A stretch of 64,000 bases of DNA from Mycobacterium sp. (GCF_029961025.1 NZ_JASBVP010000005.1:124001-188000); one strand, 5' to 3'. Shown: positions 1 to 8,704, counted from the first letter of the stretch. Program-made: numbers and translations. The notes: generated by a model from the letters alone, not told the origin.

Positions 1-301
1 AAAGGGGCGGGCGCGCCGGCGCCGACGAGCCAAAGCGGAAATGCTGGGTCGCGGTTATGAGTACATGGACCTGGACCAGGAGCTGGATTCGGGCCCCGAC
101 GCTTCGCCCGGCGATCAGGATGCCGCGTCGGATCACGGTGCAGGAACCTTCGGTTTCACCGGGACCGCGCGCAAGGACACGGCCAGTGCGGTGGCGGGGT
201 TGGCGACGTTGGCCGGTGATGAGTTCGGCGGCGGCCCGACGATGCCGATGGTGCCCGGCACCTGGAAGCCCGGCCCCTCGCAGGACGACCCGGTTGACTA
301 G
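1..301 (+). CDS. PPE-family protein, C-terminal fragment (5' end outside window)
   Basis: The reading frame is open from the window edge to the TAG at 299-301. It begins with an Arg-rich stretch and continues through a region close to the conserved C-terminus of PPE-SVP proteins: GAGTFGFTGTARK, then LATLAGDEFGGGP and MPMVPGTW. PPE proteins are mycobacterial type VII secretion substrates of the cell surface; some act in uptake of small molecules or iron sources. The N-terminal PPE domain lies upstream of the window, so the subgroup cannot be set. The stop is four bases before the next start, so this gene probably heads the operon of the ABC importer that follows. Confidence 0.85.
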   Translation, partial: KGRARRRRRAKAEMLGRGYEYMDLDQELDSGPDASPGDQDAASDHGAGTFGFTGTARKDTASAVAGLATLAGDEFGGGPTMPMVPGTWKPGPSQDDPVD

Positions 302-305
302 TGAA

Positions 306-1373
306 GTGACCGGGCGCGGCGGCGCGGCGGGGAGTGGGCCCGGGGGGCGGCCCGGCCGGCCTCGCAGGTCAGGGGCGCTCGCTTCGATCATGATGGTGCT
401 CGCCCTGCTCGGCGGGTGCACGGGTTCTTCTCCCGGTGGGGCCTCCGGTGATGACCGTGGGGCCGCCCGGTCGTCCCAGATGGGGTTGGCGGTCGCCGAT
501 TGCGATCAGATCCTGACGTTTAGCGCCCCACCGCGCCGCGTGGTGATCTTGAACCCGGCGATTGCCGACATCTTGCTCGATCTGGGTGTGGGCGATCGGA
601 TCATCGCTCAGAGCGGGACGGCGGGCCTGGCTAAGCCGCTGCCGCGGAACGCGGCGGCGATGGATCGGGTGCCGGTGCTGAGCGCGCACGGAATGACCAG
701 CACCGCGGCGCTGCTGGGCGTGGCGCCGGATCTGGTGATCAGTGACGAATCGATGTGGCTAAATCCGAAGTTTGGGGGGGCGTCGCCGCAACAGCTCCAC
801 CAGGCCAGGATCAAAACCTATATCGCGGTCAGTGGCTGTGGTGATGGGACAAGGGGACAGGTGGCGGACGTTTTCACCGACATCGATAACTATGGCGTGA
901 TTTTCGGCCGGCGGGATAGGGCGATGCGACTGGTGCGTAGTTTGCAGGCCCGACTGGCCGATATTGAAGCCCGGGTCGGCGGCCAGCCGAAAGTACCGGT
1001 GTTCGAATTCTATAAGAGGCGGGGCGGACAGTTTTTCAATACCGCTGTGGGAATCGCGGAAGATGCGCTGGACAAGTCAGGTGGTGTGAGTGTTTTTCCC
1101 GATGCGACCGGTATGAAGCTCACGAGCAAAGAGGCGATCACCGCCCGCAATCCGCAGGCTTTGATCGAGCTGGTCGAGCCGGGGAATCCGGTTGATCCGG
1201 TGAAAGAGGGCGCGGCGCTCAGGCGGGCTTTTCCGACGACCGGCGCGGCCCAAAACGGGCGGATCTATTTTCTCGGCGTGGCCGAGGCAACCAGTCCGGG
1301 CACACCCCGGATCATCGACGGCATCGCCGCGAGGGCGAAGTGGCTGCACCCCGAGGTGTTCGGGCCGCGATGA
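306..1373 (+). CDS. Siderophore/cofactor ABC importer, substrate-binding lipoprotein (FecB/BtuF-like)
   Basis: This 355-aa protein is a TroA/FecB-type periplasmic binding protein that would deliver a ferric siderophore, haem or cobalamin-like ligand to the permease encoded next. I chose the GTG at 306, just after the PPE stop, because it puts a short hydrophobic signal before a lipobox (LLGGC, Cys38); earlier in-frame starts would run through the PPE gene. An Arg pair at 20-21 precedes the hydrophobic stretch. The mature part has the family's N-lobe pattern (PPRRVVILNPAIADILLDLG) and a C-lobe ending near residue 350. The following gene overlaps it at ATGA. The ligand cannot be read from sequence. 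Confidence 0.85.
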   Translation: MTGRGGAAGSGPGGRPGRPRRSGALASIMMVLALLGGCTGSSPGGASGDDRGAARSSQMGLAVADCDQILTFSAPPRRVVILNPAIADILLDLGVGDRIIAQSGTAGLAKPLPRNAAAMDRVPVLSAHGMTSTAALLGVAPDLVISDESMWLNPKFGGASPQQLHQARIKTYIAVSGCGDGTRGQVADVFTDIDNYGVIFGRRDRAMRLVRSLQARLADIEARVGGQPKVPVFEFYKRRGGQFFNTAVGIAEDALDKSGGVSVFPDATGMKLTSKEAITARNPQALIELVEPGNPVDPVKEGAALRRAFPTTGAAQNGRIYFLGVAEATSPGTPRIIDGIAARAKWLHPEVFGPR

Positions 1374-2512
1374 GATCTGCCCCGGCGCCGACGCCCGCGA
1401 CTCGGCGGTGGCGCGGCCACGCGGATCACCACCGCGGGCCGGTGGGTGTGGACGGTACCGTTGCCCCGCGGGTTCGGCCGCTGCCCCCGATGACGCTGGT
1501 GGTGCCGGTGCTGCTTGGGGTGTTGGCGGCGGCGATGGTGGTGGGCGCCTCGGTAGGACCCGGGGGTGTCGGGGTGCTCGGCGCGGCGCGGGTGGTCGGC
1601 CATCACCTGGCCGGATTGGTGGTTTCGGCGCATTTTGACGCGGTGTCGGATCAGATCGTCTGGCAGCTGAGAATGCCCCGGGTGCTGTTGGGGGCGCTCG
1701 TGGGTGCGGGGTTGGCCGCGGTAGGCGCCACGCTGCAGGCCGTGGTGCGCAACCCGCTGGCCGATCCCTATGTGCTGGGGGTGTCCTCGGGAGCGGGTTT
1801 TATGGTCGCGGCCACGATCACGCTGGGCTCGGCGGAGCTGGCCGGGTTGTCGACATCGGCGGTGGGGTTTCTCGGTGCGCTGCTCGCCATGGTGCTGGTG
1901 CTTGGTGTGGCCCGGGGCGGGGGTCGATTCGCTCCTACCCAGGTGGTGTTGGCCGGGGTGACGTTTTCCTACCTGTTTTCGGGGGCCACGAGTTTTCTGA
2001 TCTTCATCAGCAGTGTTCCCAACGCGGCGTCGGCCGTGCTGTTTTGGACATTAGGCACGCTGGGCAACGCACAGTGGTCCACGCTGGAGATACCCGCGGC
2101 CGCACTGACGCTGGGCGTGACGTGTTTGCTGATGCAGGCTCGCTCCCTGGATGCGCTGGTAATCGGCGAGGAGACGGCCCTGTCGGTGGGGGTTGCCGTG
2201 CGTCGGCTGCGGGCTTGGCTGCTGGTGGTGACCGCGCTGCTGACCGGGGTGATGGTTGCGGTCTCCGGCGGGATCGGGTTTGTGGGGTTGATTATCCCGC
2301 ACATCGTGCGGTTGGTGGTGGGCCCCAATCACCGGCGCGTGCTGCCCACGGCGGCGCTCGCGGGGGCGATTTATCTGGTGGTCGTCGACATCCTGTGTCG
2401 GGTGGTGGCCGGCCCCGCGGAGTTGCCGATCGGGATTGCCACCTCGATGCTGGGCGCCCCGTATTTTCTGTGGTTGCTGCGACGCGCGCAATCGGGGCGG
2501 ATGACCCAATGA
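1370..2512 (+). CDS. FecCD/BtuC-family ABC permease
   Basis: This 380-aa protein is the membrane subunit of the importer, a FecCD-type permease with about ten transmembrane helices acting as a homodimer in the plasma membrane. Family signatures are visible: VVRNPLADPYVLGVSSGAG in the first half, and GFVGLIIPHIVRL followed by GPNHRRVLP in the cytoplasmic coupling region. The ATG at 1370 overlaps the upstream TGA by four bases (ATGA), implying coupled translation. The first 50 residues are a Pro/Arg-rich cytoplasmic extension longer than usual. The stop overlaps the ATPase start in the same way. Confidence 0.9.
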   Translation: MRSAPAPTPATRRWRGHADHHRGPVGVDGTVAPRVRPLPPMTLVVPVLLGVLAAAMVVGASVGPGGVGVLGAARVVGHHLAGLVVSAHFDAVSDQIVWQLRMPRVLLGALVGAGLAAVGATLQAVVRNPLADPYVLGVSSGAGFMVAATITLGSAELAGLSTSAVGFLGALLAMVLVLGVARGGGRFAPTQVVLAGVTFSYLFSGATSFLIFISSVPNAASAVLFWTLGTLGNAQWSTLEIPAAALTLGVTCLLMQARSLDALVIGEETALSVGVAVRRLRAWLLVVTALLTGVMVAVSGGIGFVGLIIPHIVRLVVGPNHRRVLPTAALAGAIYLVVVDILCRVVAGPAELPIGIATSMLGAPYFLWLLRRAQSGRMTQ

Positions 2513-3327
2513 AGCTGTCGTTGGATGGGGTCAGCGTGGCGGTGGATTCCACGCCGATCGTCAGCGACTGCGCCATCGTGGTCGCCGCCGGGGAGAAGGT
2601 AGCTCTGGTGGGGCCCAACGGCAGCGGCAAGACGACGCTGCTCAAAGCGATCTATCGCGCGGTTCGCCCGGTGGCGGGCACCATCGTGTTGGGCGGCGAC
2701 AACCTGGCATACCTGCGCCAGCGCGAGGTGGCGCGCCGCGCCGCGGTGGTGGCCCAGGAATCACCGACCGAGTTCGAGTTCACTGTCGAAGATCTCGTGG
2801 CTCTGGGCCGAGCCCCCCATCACGGTGTGCTAGACCGCGAGTCGCAAACCGACCGCGACGCCGTCGCCGAAGCGCTGCAGCGGGTGGGCATGGCCGGCCA
2901 TCGCACCAGGGAGTTTGCCACGCTGTCCGGGGGCGAGAAGCAGCGCACCCTCGTGGCGCGTGCCCTGGCCCAGCGCACCCCTTTGCTGCTGCTGGACGAG
3001 CCCATCAACCATCTGGACGTGGGGGCAACGCTAGAGCTGTTGGAATTGGTGCGAGGCTTGCCGATCTCCTCGTTATGCGCGCTGCATGACCTCAACTTGG
3101 CCGCCGCCTACTTCGACCGGATCTACGTGTTGGCTGGCGGCCGCATAATCGCCGGCGGCACCCCGGAGGAGGTTTTGACCCCTGAACTGGTGCGCGAGGT
3201 GTTCGGCGTGCACGCCCACCGGTTGACCCACCCGGCCACCGGACGGCTGTTACTGGCCTTCTCCCGCAATTCGGTCATCGCTGTCGAGGAAACGGGGAGG
3301 GATACAGCTGCCAGCGCACCCGGATAG
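2509..3327 (+). CDS. ABC importer ATPase (FecE/HmuV-like)
   Basis: This 272-aa ATPase energises the FecCD permease. Walker A is GPNGSGKTT at residues 35-43, the ABC signature is LSGGEKQ, Walker B is LLLLDEP, and the H-loop histidine is in LHDLN. The start overlaps the permease stop (ATGA), so lipoprotein, permease and ATPase form a tightly coupled set. The protein has the usual length for FecE/HmuV proteins plus a slightly longer C-terminus. The presence of all three importer subunits directly after a PPE gene suggests a full outer-membrane-to-cytosol route for one iron source or cofactor; that is inference. Confidence 0.92.
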   Translation: MKLSLDGVSVAVDSTPIVSDCAIVVAAGEKVALVGPNGSGKTTLLKAIYRAVRPVAGTIVLGGDNLAYLRQREVARRAAVVAQESPTEFEFTVEDLVALGRAPHHGVLDRESQTDRDAVAEALQRVGMAGHRTREFATLSGGEKQRTLVARALAQRTPLLLLDEPINHLDVGATLELLELVRGLPISSLCALHDLNLAAAYFDRIYVLAGGRIIAGGTPEEVLTPELVREVFGVHAHRLTHPATGRLLLAFSRNSVIAVEETGRDTAASAPG

Positions 3328-3424
3328 TCGCTCCCCGCGACGTCACATACCGGCCCACACCGGCCACCCGGCAATCCCATGATGGGCATAGCGCCACATT
3401 CGCCTTGAGCGTCCTGCAAACCAC

Positions 3425-3454
3425 TTGCATCGCTTATGTGACGCGAATTACACT
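3425..3454 (+). promoter_or_regulatory. Candidate SigA-type promoter for the DUF1800 operon
   Basis: TTGCAT at 3425-3430 and TACACT at 3449-3454 are separated by 18 bases and resemble -35 and -10 elements. TGTGA (3437-3441) and TCACA (3454-3458) form a loosely spaced inverted pair over the spacer. Predicted by eye only. Confidence 0.3.
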
Positions 3455-3723
3455 CACAATCGTTGGGAAAGTACGCACGATGCGCGCCCACCGAAAGAGG
3501 CGATGGCCAATGACGTCACCAGTGCTGGCGGATTCGGCATCCACACACGGTGTCTGGCGCGCAGCTCACGCACCAACGAAAGGCTCTCCGGCGCAGTTTT
3601 TTGCGGGTAAGCGAGCATCGACCATCGCCTCACCCGCTGTCGATTCCCCTACCCGTATGCCCGTCAGCGGACTATTCGGGACGGGTGTGTTCACGAACTT
3701 CGCTCAACCTTAAGCCCAAGCAG

Positions 3724-3743
3724 CCCGATAAGGCCCGATAAGG
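3724..3743 (+). repeat. Tandem 10-bp duplication (CCCGATAAGG x2) just before a start codon
   Basis: Two perfect copies of CCCGATAAGG lie at 3724-3733 and 3734-3743, six bases before the ATG at 3750. Each copy ends in the AAGG that, with following bases, reads as the Shine-Dalgarno sequence. Confidence 0.8.
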
Positions 3744-3749
3744 AAAGCC

Positions 3750-4307
3750 ATGCCTGATGCCGCGCCCGCCGTCGTCGAGACCGAGGGCGGGGGCCGAGAA
3801 CAGCGCTGGGCGCTGCCCACCGACGAGGAGAGCTTGCTGAACCTGATTCGCCTGTGCTTCGGGGAATACTGGGACGACATCTGGTTTGGCGTTATGGTAC
3901 CGGGCGCGGCGTGGGAAGTGGCGGCGCCGAACCCGCCCAAGCGCATCGCGTTGCGCGACGGTTATGTGACGGTCGACTTCGGGCGCTGGCATTTCCATTT
4001 GTGCATCGGCGAGCACCACGCGAGCGGCCCGGAGCTGGGCAAGATCCGGCGGTGCGCGCGGGCTGAGATGTATCGGCGGCTCGGCGCCGACGGGTCTCCT
4101 ACCTCATGGGGCATTCGGTTGTTTAACGGCCGTGATGAGCAAATGATGACGTTGATGCTCCCGAATCCGTTTCTCACCAATGACCAGAAAATCCGGGAGC
4201 AGCCCGCGTGGGGGCAGCTGGAGCTGTGGGACAAGCTGCGCGCAACCTATCTAGGGCTGCCACCCGATCCGCTTGATCGCACCGGGAAAGGCTTTGGCCG
4301 GCATTGA
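3750..4307 (+). CDS. Unrecognised protein heading the DUF1800-DUF1501-NHL operon
   Basis: This is a 185-aa soluble protein that I cannot assign to a characterised family. It has no signal peptide or membrane segment. It is rich in aromatic and charged residues, with clusters such as FGEYWDDIWFGV and a His-rich strand FGRWHFHLCIGEHH near residues 76-90 that could bind metal. The C-terminus ends in GKGFGRH. The ATG at 3750 is preceded by AAGGAAA. Its stop lies 33 bases before the DUF1800 start, with no room for another promoter, so it should be co-expressed with the next three genes. Confidence 0.75.
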   Translation: MPDAAPAVVETEGGGREQRWALPTDEESLLNLIRLCFGEYWDDIWFGVMVPGAAWEVAAPNPPKRIALRDGYVTVDFGRWHFHLCIGEHHASGPELGKIRRCARAEMYRRLGADGSPTSWGIRLFNGRDEQMMTLMLPNPFLTNDQKIREQPAWGQLELWDKLRATYLGLPPDPLDRTGKGFGRH

Positions 4308-4339
4308 AACCGCCGATCACCGACGAGAGGCAAAGACCG

Positions 4340-5785
4340 ATGACACCCTCAGCGCTGGCGAACCCGCCACTAACAGCACCAAACGCGACCGGTGACCGTG
4401 AAGAGATGGCTCACCTGTTGCGCAGGGCGGGTTTCGGCGCTTCGGCCGATGAGCTTGACTCCTATGTGGCGGCTGGCTACGAGGCAACCGTTGAAGCCTT
4501 GTTGAACCCGCCCGAGGAGACACCGTCCTATGGTTGCTATGAAGGCCAGGATTTGGTGGACCGGTATTTCACCGCTTCGGTAGGTCCGCGCAGCCCGGAA
4601 TATGCGTGGCCGCAATGGATGTGGCGGCTTTTGACCACCACCAGCCCGCTGCGGGAGAAGATGGCGCTGTTTTGGCACGGATTGTTCGCTACCGGAGTCA
4701 AATACCCGCTGCCGTGCTCGGCGCAGCTCGCGCAGATTGAGATGTTTCGCCGCCGCGGCATGGGCCGTTTCGAAGAGCTGCTGCGCTGCCTATCACGCGA
4801 TCCCGCCATGCTGTTCTGGCTGGACAACCAGGCTAATCACAAGGATGCACCCAACGAGAACTATGCGCGAGAGCTGCTGGAGTTGTTCACGATGGGAGTG
4901 GGCAACTACACCGAGGCCGACGTCAAGGCCGCGGCGCGCGCGTTCACCGGCTGGGGGGTGGGTCCCATGATGCCGCAGTTCTTCCTGGGCACCTTCCCGG
5001 CCTGGTTTTGCTATGACGATACTGACCACGACGCCACCGAGAAGACGTTTCTGGGTCACACCGGCGCCTTCAACGGTGATGACGTGATTGCCATTATCGT
5101 CCGGCAGCCGGCAACCGCACGTTTCATCTGCGATCGGCTGTATCGCTTTTTTGTCGCCGATGAACCCGATGACTCGGGTCGAGCGGAAATCGCCAGGCTC
5201 AGCAAAATTTTCATGGACAATTCCGGGGATCTGCGTGGCCTGCTGCGAACCATCTTCACCTCTGGTCATTTTCGCTCGGAGCAAGTGCGCTACCGCAAGG
5301 TCAAAAGCCCCGTCGAGCTCATGGTCGGCACCGCTCGGCTCACCGCCCGCTGGCAGCTTCCGGTCAACGACGTCGCCGAGCTTGCCCGCGACGCGCACTT
5401 TATGGGTCAGTCGCTGCTCAACCCTCCCTCCGTGGAGGGTTGGCATGAAGGCGAGGAGTGGATCGACAGCGCCGGCTTGATTGAGCGGATCAATTGCGCC
5501 AGTGCGGAAATCGCCCAGCCCTCCACCCCAGGGGTGGCTCGTATCTTAGCGCGCGTGGTGGCGCGCGTCGGTGGCCGTGCTGACCTGACACCCCTCGTCT
5601 GGGTAGACGCATGCCTGGAGGCCATGGGGTCACTGCGACTGTCGGCCAAAACGCGACAGGTTTTAGCCGAACGCTTCACCGACACACCACTGCTCGACGA
5701 CCACGGCGACACTCAAGCAGCTCAGGACTACACGCTGCAGCTGCTAAGGGCAATCGTATCGACCCCCGACTACCAGTACTGCTGA
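4340..5785 (+). CDS. DUF1800 family protein, without export signal
   Basis: A 481-aa member of the DUF1800 family (PF08811), whose function is unknown. Hallmarks are HLLRRAGFGASADEL at the N-terminus, LREKMALFWHGLFAT, and the central block FWLDNQANHKDAPNENYARE followed by ELFTMGVGNYTEADV and AARAFTGW. I start at the ATG at 4340, preceded by GAGAGGCAAAG; an in-frame TTG at 4304 touching the upstream stop would add 12 residues. Many family members are exported through Tat together with DUF1501 partners, but no signal peptide is visible here. The adjacent DUF1501 gene keeps the usual family pairing. Confidence 0.9.
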   Translation: MTPSALANPPLTAPNATGDREEMAHLLRRAGFGASADELDSYVAAGYEATVEALLNPPEETPSYGCYEGQDLVDRYFTASVGPRSPEYAWPQWMWRLLTTTSPLREKMALFWHGLFATGVKYPLPCSAQLAQIEMFRRRGMGRFEELLRCLSRDPAMLFWLDNQANHKDAPNENYARELLELFTMGVGNYTEADVKAAARAFTGWGVGPMMPQFFLGTFPAWFCYDDTDHDATEKTFLGHTGAFNGDDVIAIIVRQPATARFICDRLYRFFVADEPDDSGRAEIARLSKIFMDNSGDLRGLLRTIFTSGHFRSEQVRYRKVKSPVELMVGTARLTARWQLPVNDVAELARDAHFMGQSLLNPPSVEGWHEGEEWIDSAGLIERINCASAEIAQPSTPGVARILARVVARVGGRADLTPLVWVDACLEAMGSLRLSAKTRQVLAERFTDTPLLDDHGDTQAAQDYTLQLLRAIVSTPDYQYC

Positions 5786-5828
5786 GGCTGACTGCCAGAC
5801 GGATAAACCCTTAGTGAAAGGGACGGAG

Positions 5829-6992
5829 ATGACGAATCCGGCTACTGTCTACCATGATTCGATACGGCTGGTGGTTGTACAGCTTACCGGCGGTAACGAC
5901 TATCTGAACACGGTGGTGCCCTACGCTGACGGGCGTTACTACGATTTCCGGCCTCATATCGCGCTTCGGGACGAGGCGGTCTTGCCGATCGACGAGCGGG
6001 TGGGCTTCACGTCGGCGATGGCGCCGATCGCTCGCCTTTACGAGCAGGGAAAGGTGGCGGTCGTCATGGGGATCGGCTACCCCAACCACAGCCGTTCTCA
6101 TTTCCGGTCCATGGACATCTGGCATACCGCCGAGCCTGAGGAGGTCAAGCTGGAGGGCTGGCTGGCCAAGGTTGCCGCGCTGCTCGACCCGGCACACACT
6201 AACCCGGTGCTCGCGGTGAATTTCGGGAGGGGTCTGCCCAGGGCGTTGTCCCTCCCGGGTGTTCCGGCTGCATCGGTGGGCAGCCTCGATAAGTACGGTC
6301 TGTTCCCCGAGATCGGACCGGGGGTCACCCGCAACCGCCTGCTTCGGGTGGTCGAGGACGTTTACTCTGGCGAGCCAGAGCCCAACGCAGCGTGGGGATC
6401 GGCTCGCTTGTACGGGACCGCCCGCTGTGCCCAGCAGGGGATCGAGATGCTGAACAGCGCCGCCGCGGCGTATCGCCCCACGGTTGAGTACCCGGAGTTC
6501 AACCAGCTCGCCACGGACCTACAGGGTGTGGCCACGGTGATGGCGGGTCACCTCGGCACCCGCATTTTCTACACGAGCGTGGGCAGCTTCGACACCCACA
6601 CCGACGAGGTGGTATCGCACGCGCGCTTGTGGGAGAAGGTCTCCGCGGCTTTGGACGCGTTTTTCACCGATTTGGAACACCTCGGGCTGCGGCGCAACAC
6701 GGTGGTGCTGGTCTTCTCCGAGTTCGGCAGACGCATAGCCGAAAACAACATTGGCACCGATCACGGCGCCGGTGGGGTGGCCTTCCTCATCGGGGACCTG
6801 GTTGCCGGGGGGCTTTACGGTGAATACCCCAACCTGGCCCCAGAAGCCCAGGACGAGGGGGACGTGCGGCCCAGCACGGACTTTCGCAGCATGTATGCCT
6901 CGATTCTTGAGCAGTTCCTTGACGTCGACCCCAAAGCTGTGCTGGGCAGCGGCGCCGGCTTTGATCGGCTTCCCCTGAAGGCGTCGGCATGA
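5829..6992 (+). CDS. DUF1501 family protein (sulfatase/alkaline-phosphatase-like fold), without Tat signal
   Basis: A 387-aa DUF1501 protein (PF07394). The conserved start of the family domain, QLTGGNDYLNTVVPY, begins only about 17 residues after the start, so the Tat leader common in this family is absent. Other blocks are GYPNHSRSHFRSMDIWHTA, then GSFDTHTDE, and a C-terminal VLVFSEFGRRIAENN with TDHGAGG, which resemble the metal-ligand regions of the alkaline-phosphatase superfamily. I use ATG 5829 after GGGACGGAG; GTG 5814 is an alternative. DUF1501 and DUF1800 usually occur together and the biochemical role of the pair is unknown. Confidence 0.9.
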   Translation: MTNPATVYHDSIRLVVVQLTGGNDYLNTVVPYADGRYYDFRPHIALRDEAVLPIDERVGFTSAMAPIARLYEQGKVAVVMGIGYPNHSRSHFRSMDIWHTAEPEEVKLEGWLAKVAALLDPAHTNPVLAVNFGRGLPRALSLPGVPAASVGSLDKYGLFPEIGPGVTRNRLLRVVEDVYSGEPEPNAAWGSARLYGTARCAQQGIEMLNSAAAAYRPTVEYPEFNQLATDLQGVATVMAGHLGTRIFYTSVGSFDTHTDEVVSHARLWEKVSAALDAFFTDLEHLGLRRNTVVLVFSEFGRRIAENNIGTDHGAGGVAFLIGDLVAGGLYGEYPNLAPEAQDEGDVRPSTDFRSMYASILEQFLDVDPKAVLGSGAGFDRLPLKASA

Positions 6993-7990
6993 GCGCCGTC
7001 GGGTTTGCCGAGGCGCGCGTCACCCGGGCGCGCTGCCGCGCCATCGGGGTGGCCCGCATGAGCGGGCAGGGCTTCGCGCACCCGGTGGATGTGGCGCTCG
7101 GAAACGGCGACACGGTGTATGTCTTGAGCAGATCCAGCGCCTGGAAGGACAAAAACCCCCGGATAACTGTGACTTCGCTCGATGAGCGGGCCTTCAGTGA
7201 GATCGGGGGCTTCGGCACCGAGCCGGGGTGCTTCCTGGCGCCGACCGCCCTGGCTACCGACCCGGGCGGTCGCATCTACGTGGCCGACGAGGACCTGCAC
7301 CAGATCTCGGTGTTTGACCCCGACGGAACCTCCCTGAGACGCTGGGGAACCCACGGGTCTGGCTCCGGCCAGCTCGACCGGCCCTCGGGGCTGCGCGTGG
7401 ACGCTGACGGCTGCCTGTGGGTCAGCGACTCGGTGAACGCCCGCCTCCAGCGGTTCACCGCGGACGGAATCCCCCTGTGCTGCGTCGGATCTTTTGGTGC
7501 CGGTCCGGGCCAGCTCAACATGCCCTGGGGTGTGGCGATTGGTCCCGAGGGTGACATCTGGGTTGCGGACTGGCGCAATGACCGGGTCCAGCGCTTCAGC
7601 CCTGACGGCGAGCTGCGGGGAATCTACGGGGATGATCTACTGAGCCGGCCGTCCGGTGTGGCCGTGGACGCTGCCGGAAGGCTGTATGTGTCGGACTGGG
7701 GGCACGACTGCGTGCAGATGTTCGACGAGCAGGGCCGCCATCGGGGAACGCTCGTCGGTGACGCCTCGCTCTCGCGGTGGGCGCAACAGTGGCTGGAGAT
7801 GTACCCCCAGGTCAACCAGCGACGCCAAGAAGCCAACCGCTACGAGGAGGAACGGCGCTTCTTTCGTCCCGTCGGCATGGTCATTGGACCAGAGGGTCAG
7901 CTGCTGGTGGCAGACTCCGGCCGCCACCGGATCCAGATCTACGAGTACCCGGACCACACCCCCCAGTCACTTCGGCCTGAAAAAGTTTGA
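6989..7990 (+). CDS. NHL-repeat beta-propeller protein
   Basis: A 333-aa protein made almost wholly of NHL repeats of the type GQLDRPSGLRVDADGCLWVSD followed by NARLQRF, giving about six blades of a beta-propeller. No signal peptide or enzyme domain is seen. Such propellers commonly serve as binding platforms or, in some families, as lactonase-like enzymes. The ATG overlaps the DUF1501 stop (ATGA), so the two are translationally coupled. The region around residues 265-290 (QWLEMYPQVNQRRQEANRY) interrupts the repeats with a charged helical insertion. A structural partner role with DUF1800/DUF1501 is inferred from coupling only. Confidence 0.88.
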   Translation: MSAVGFAEARVTRARCRAIGVARMSGQGFAHPVDVALGNGDTVYVLSRSSAWKDKNPRITVTSLDERAFSEIGGFGTEPGCFLAPTALATDPGGRIYVADEDLHQISVFDPDGTSLRRWGTHGSGSGQLDRPSGLRVDADGCLWVSDSVNARLQRFTADGIPLCCVGSFGAGPGQLNMPWGVAIGPEGDIWVADWRNDRVQRFSPDGELRGIYGDDLLSRPSGVAVDAAGRLYVSDWGHDCVQMFDEQGRHRGTLVGDASLSRWAQQWLEMYPQVNQRRQEANRYEEERRFFRPVGMVIGPEGQLLVADSGRHRIQIYEYPDHTPQSLRPEKV

Positions 7991-8209
7991 TAGCGGCCGT
8001 GTCAGCCGGTGGTACGGGTGCAGGGGGTGGCGTGGGGGCTGCGGTTATGCGGCGAGAGCACGACCCAGATCCGGGTGCTTTCGGTGATGTCGATGCGGGC
8101 GCGATCCCAGCCGACCGCCCGGCGATCGCGCGAAGCGGCCCCGTGAACGGCCCCGACAGGTAACCTGCTGAGGCGACAGCGATGCATCACCCGAATCGAA
8201 GAGGCCGTC

Positions 8210-8704
8210 ATGACCGTGAAATTGCTTGCTGCCGCAGTAGCGGCGGGTGTGATCGGAGCCGTAACCGCCGGGGTCGCCGACGCTCATCCGGACATACCGC
8301 AGGTGCGGCCCCTCGCGCTTGCCACCTCGCTTCGACTGGACCCGCCGCCGGCGCCCAACCTGCCGAGCCCGGAACAGTTGTCCAGTCTGTGCAACGAAGT
8401 AAGCGATCCCGGTGTCTCGTACACCACCAAGACCAATCTGGTCCAAGGCGGCATCAGTCCGGAGGAGGGCCACGCGGCCGACCACGAGCTGAGAAAGGCG
8501 TACCGCGACGGGAAGTTCCCGCTGTCATTCACCGTGACCAATATCCAGCCGGCCGGTCCGAATGCGGTGACCGCCGAAGTGGCCACCTCGGGTCCCAAGC
8601 TCGCGGCGCCGATCACGCAGAACCTCACCTTCGTCAACGAAGGCGGCAACTGGATGCTGAGGCACGATTCCGCGTTGGCGCTGCTGCAGGCTGCCACGGC
8701 CTGA
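8210..8704 (+). CDS. cfp2: Low-molecular-weight secreted antigen, MTB12/CFP2-like
   Basis: A 164-aa secreted protein similar to M. tuberculosis MTB12/CFP2 (Rv2376c). A signal peptide covers about residues 1-25, ending near GVADAHP. The mature part shares NLVQGGISPEEGHAADHELR, LSFTVTNIQPAG and ITQNLTFVNEGGNWML with the antigen. The fold is NTF2/SnoaL-like in related proteins, function unknown. The ATG follows GAAGAGG. Position near hrcA matches the Rv2376c-Rv2374c neighbourhood of M. tuberculosis. The 219 bases upstream hold no convincing gene. Confidence 0.88.
   Translation: MTVKLLAAAVAAGVIGAVTAGVADAHPDIPQVRPLALATSLRLDPPPAPNLPSPEQLSSLCNEVSDPGVSYTTKTNLVQGGISPEEGHAADHELRKAYRDGKFPLSFTVTNIQPAGPNAVTAEVATSGPKLAAPITQNLTFVNEGGNWMLRHDSALALLQAATA

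Larger units (their letters stand above)
3328..3749 (+). other. Intergenic region, 422 bases, with no convincing gene
   Basis: Three short overlapping open frames exist here but none has a ribosome binding site, a domain or convincing mycobacterial third-position GC bias. The region lies between the importer and the DUF1800 operon, both reading rightwards, and probably holds the promoter of the latter. Sequence is notably less GC-rich around 3425-3480. Confidence 0.5.

Noticed and set aside
57..305. Extended N-terminus of the binding lipoprotein
   Set aside because: It would run through the PPE gene in another frame and lacks signal-peptide features; the GTG at 306 explains the lipobox.
3405..3741. 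Short open frames between the importer and the DUF1800 operon
   Set aside because: No binding site, no homology, and they disagree with each other in frame.
8002..8211. Minus-strand 69-codon frame before the antigen gene
   Set aside because: Partly protein-like but without recognisable family or start signals; most of it lies in GC-rich antisense-type sequence.
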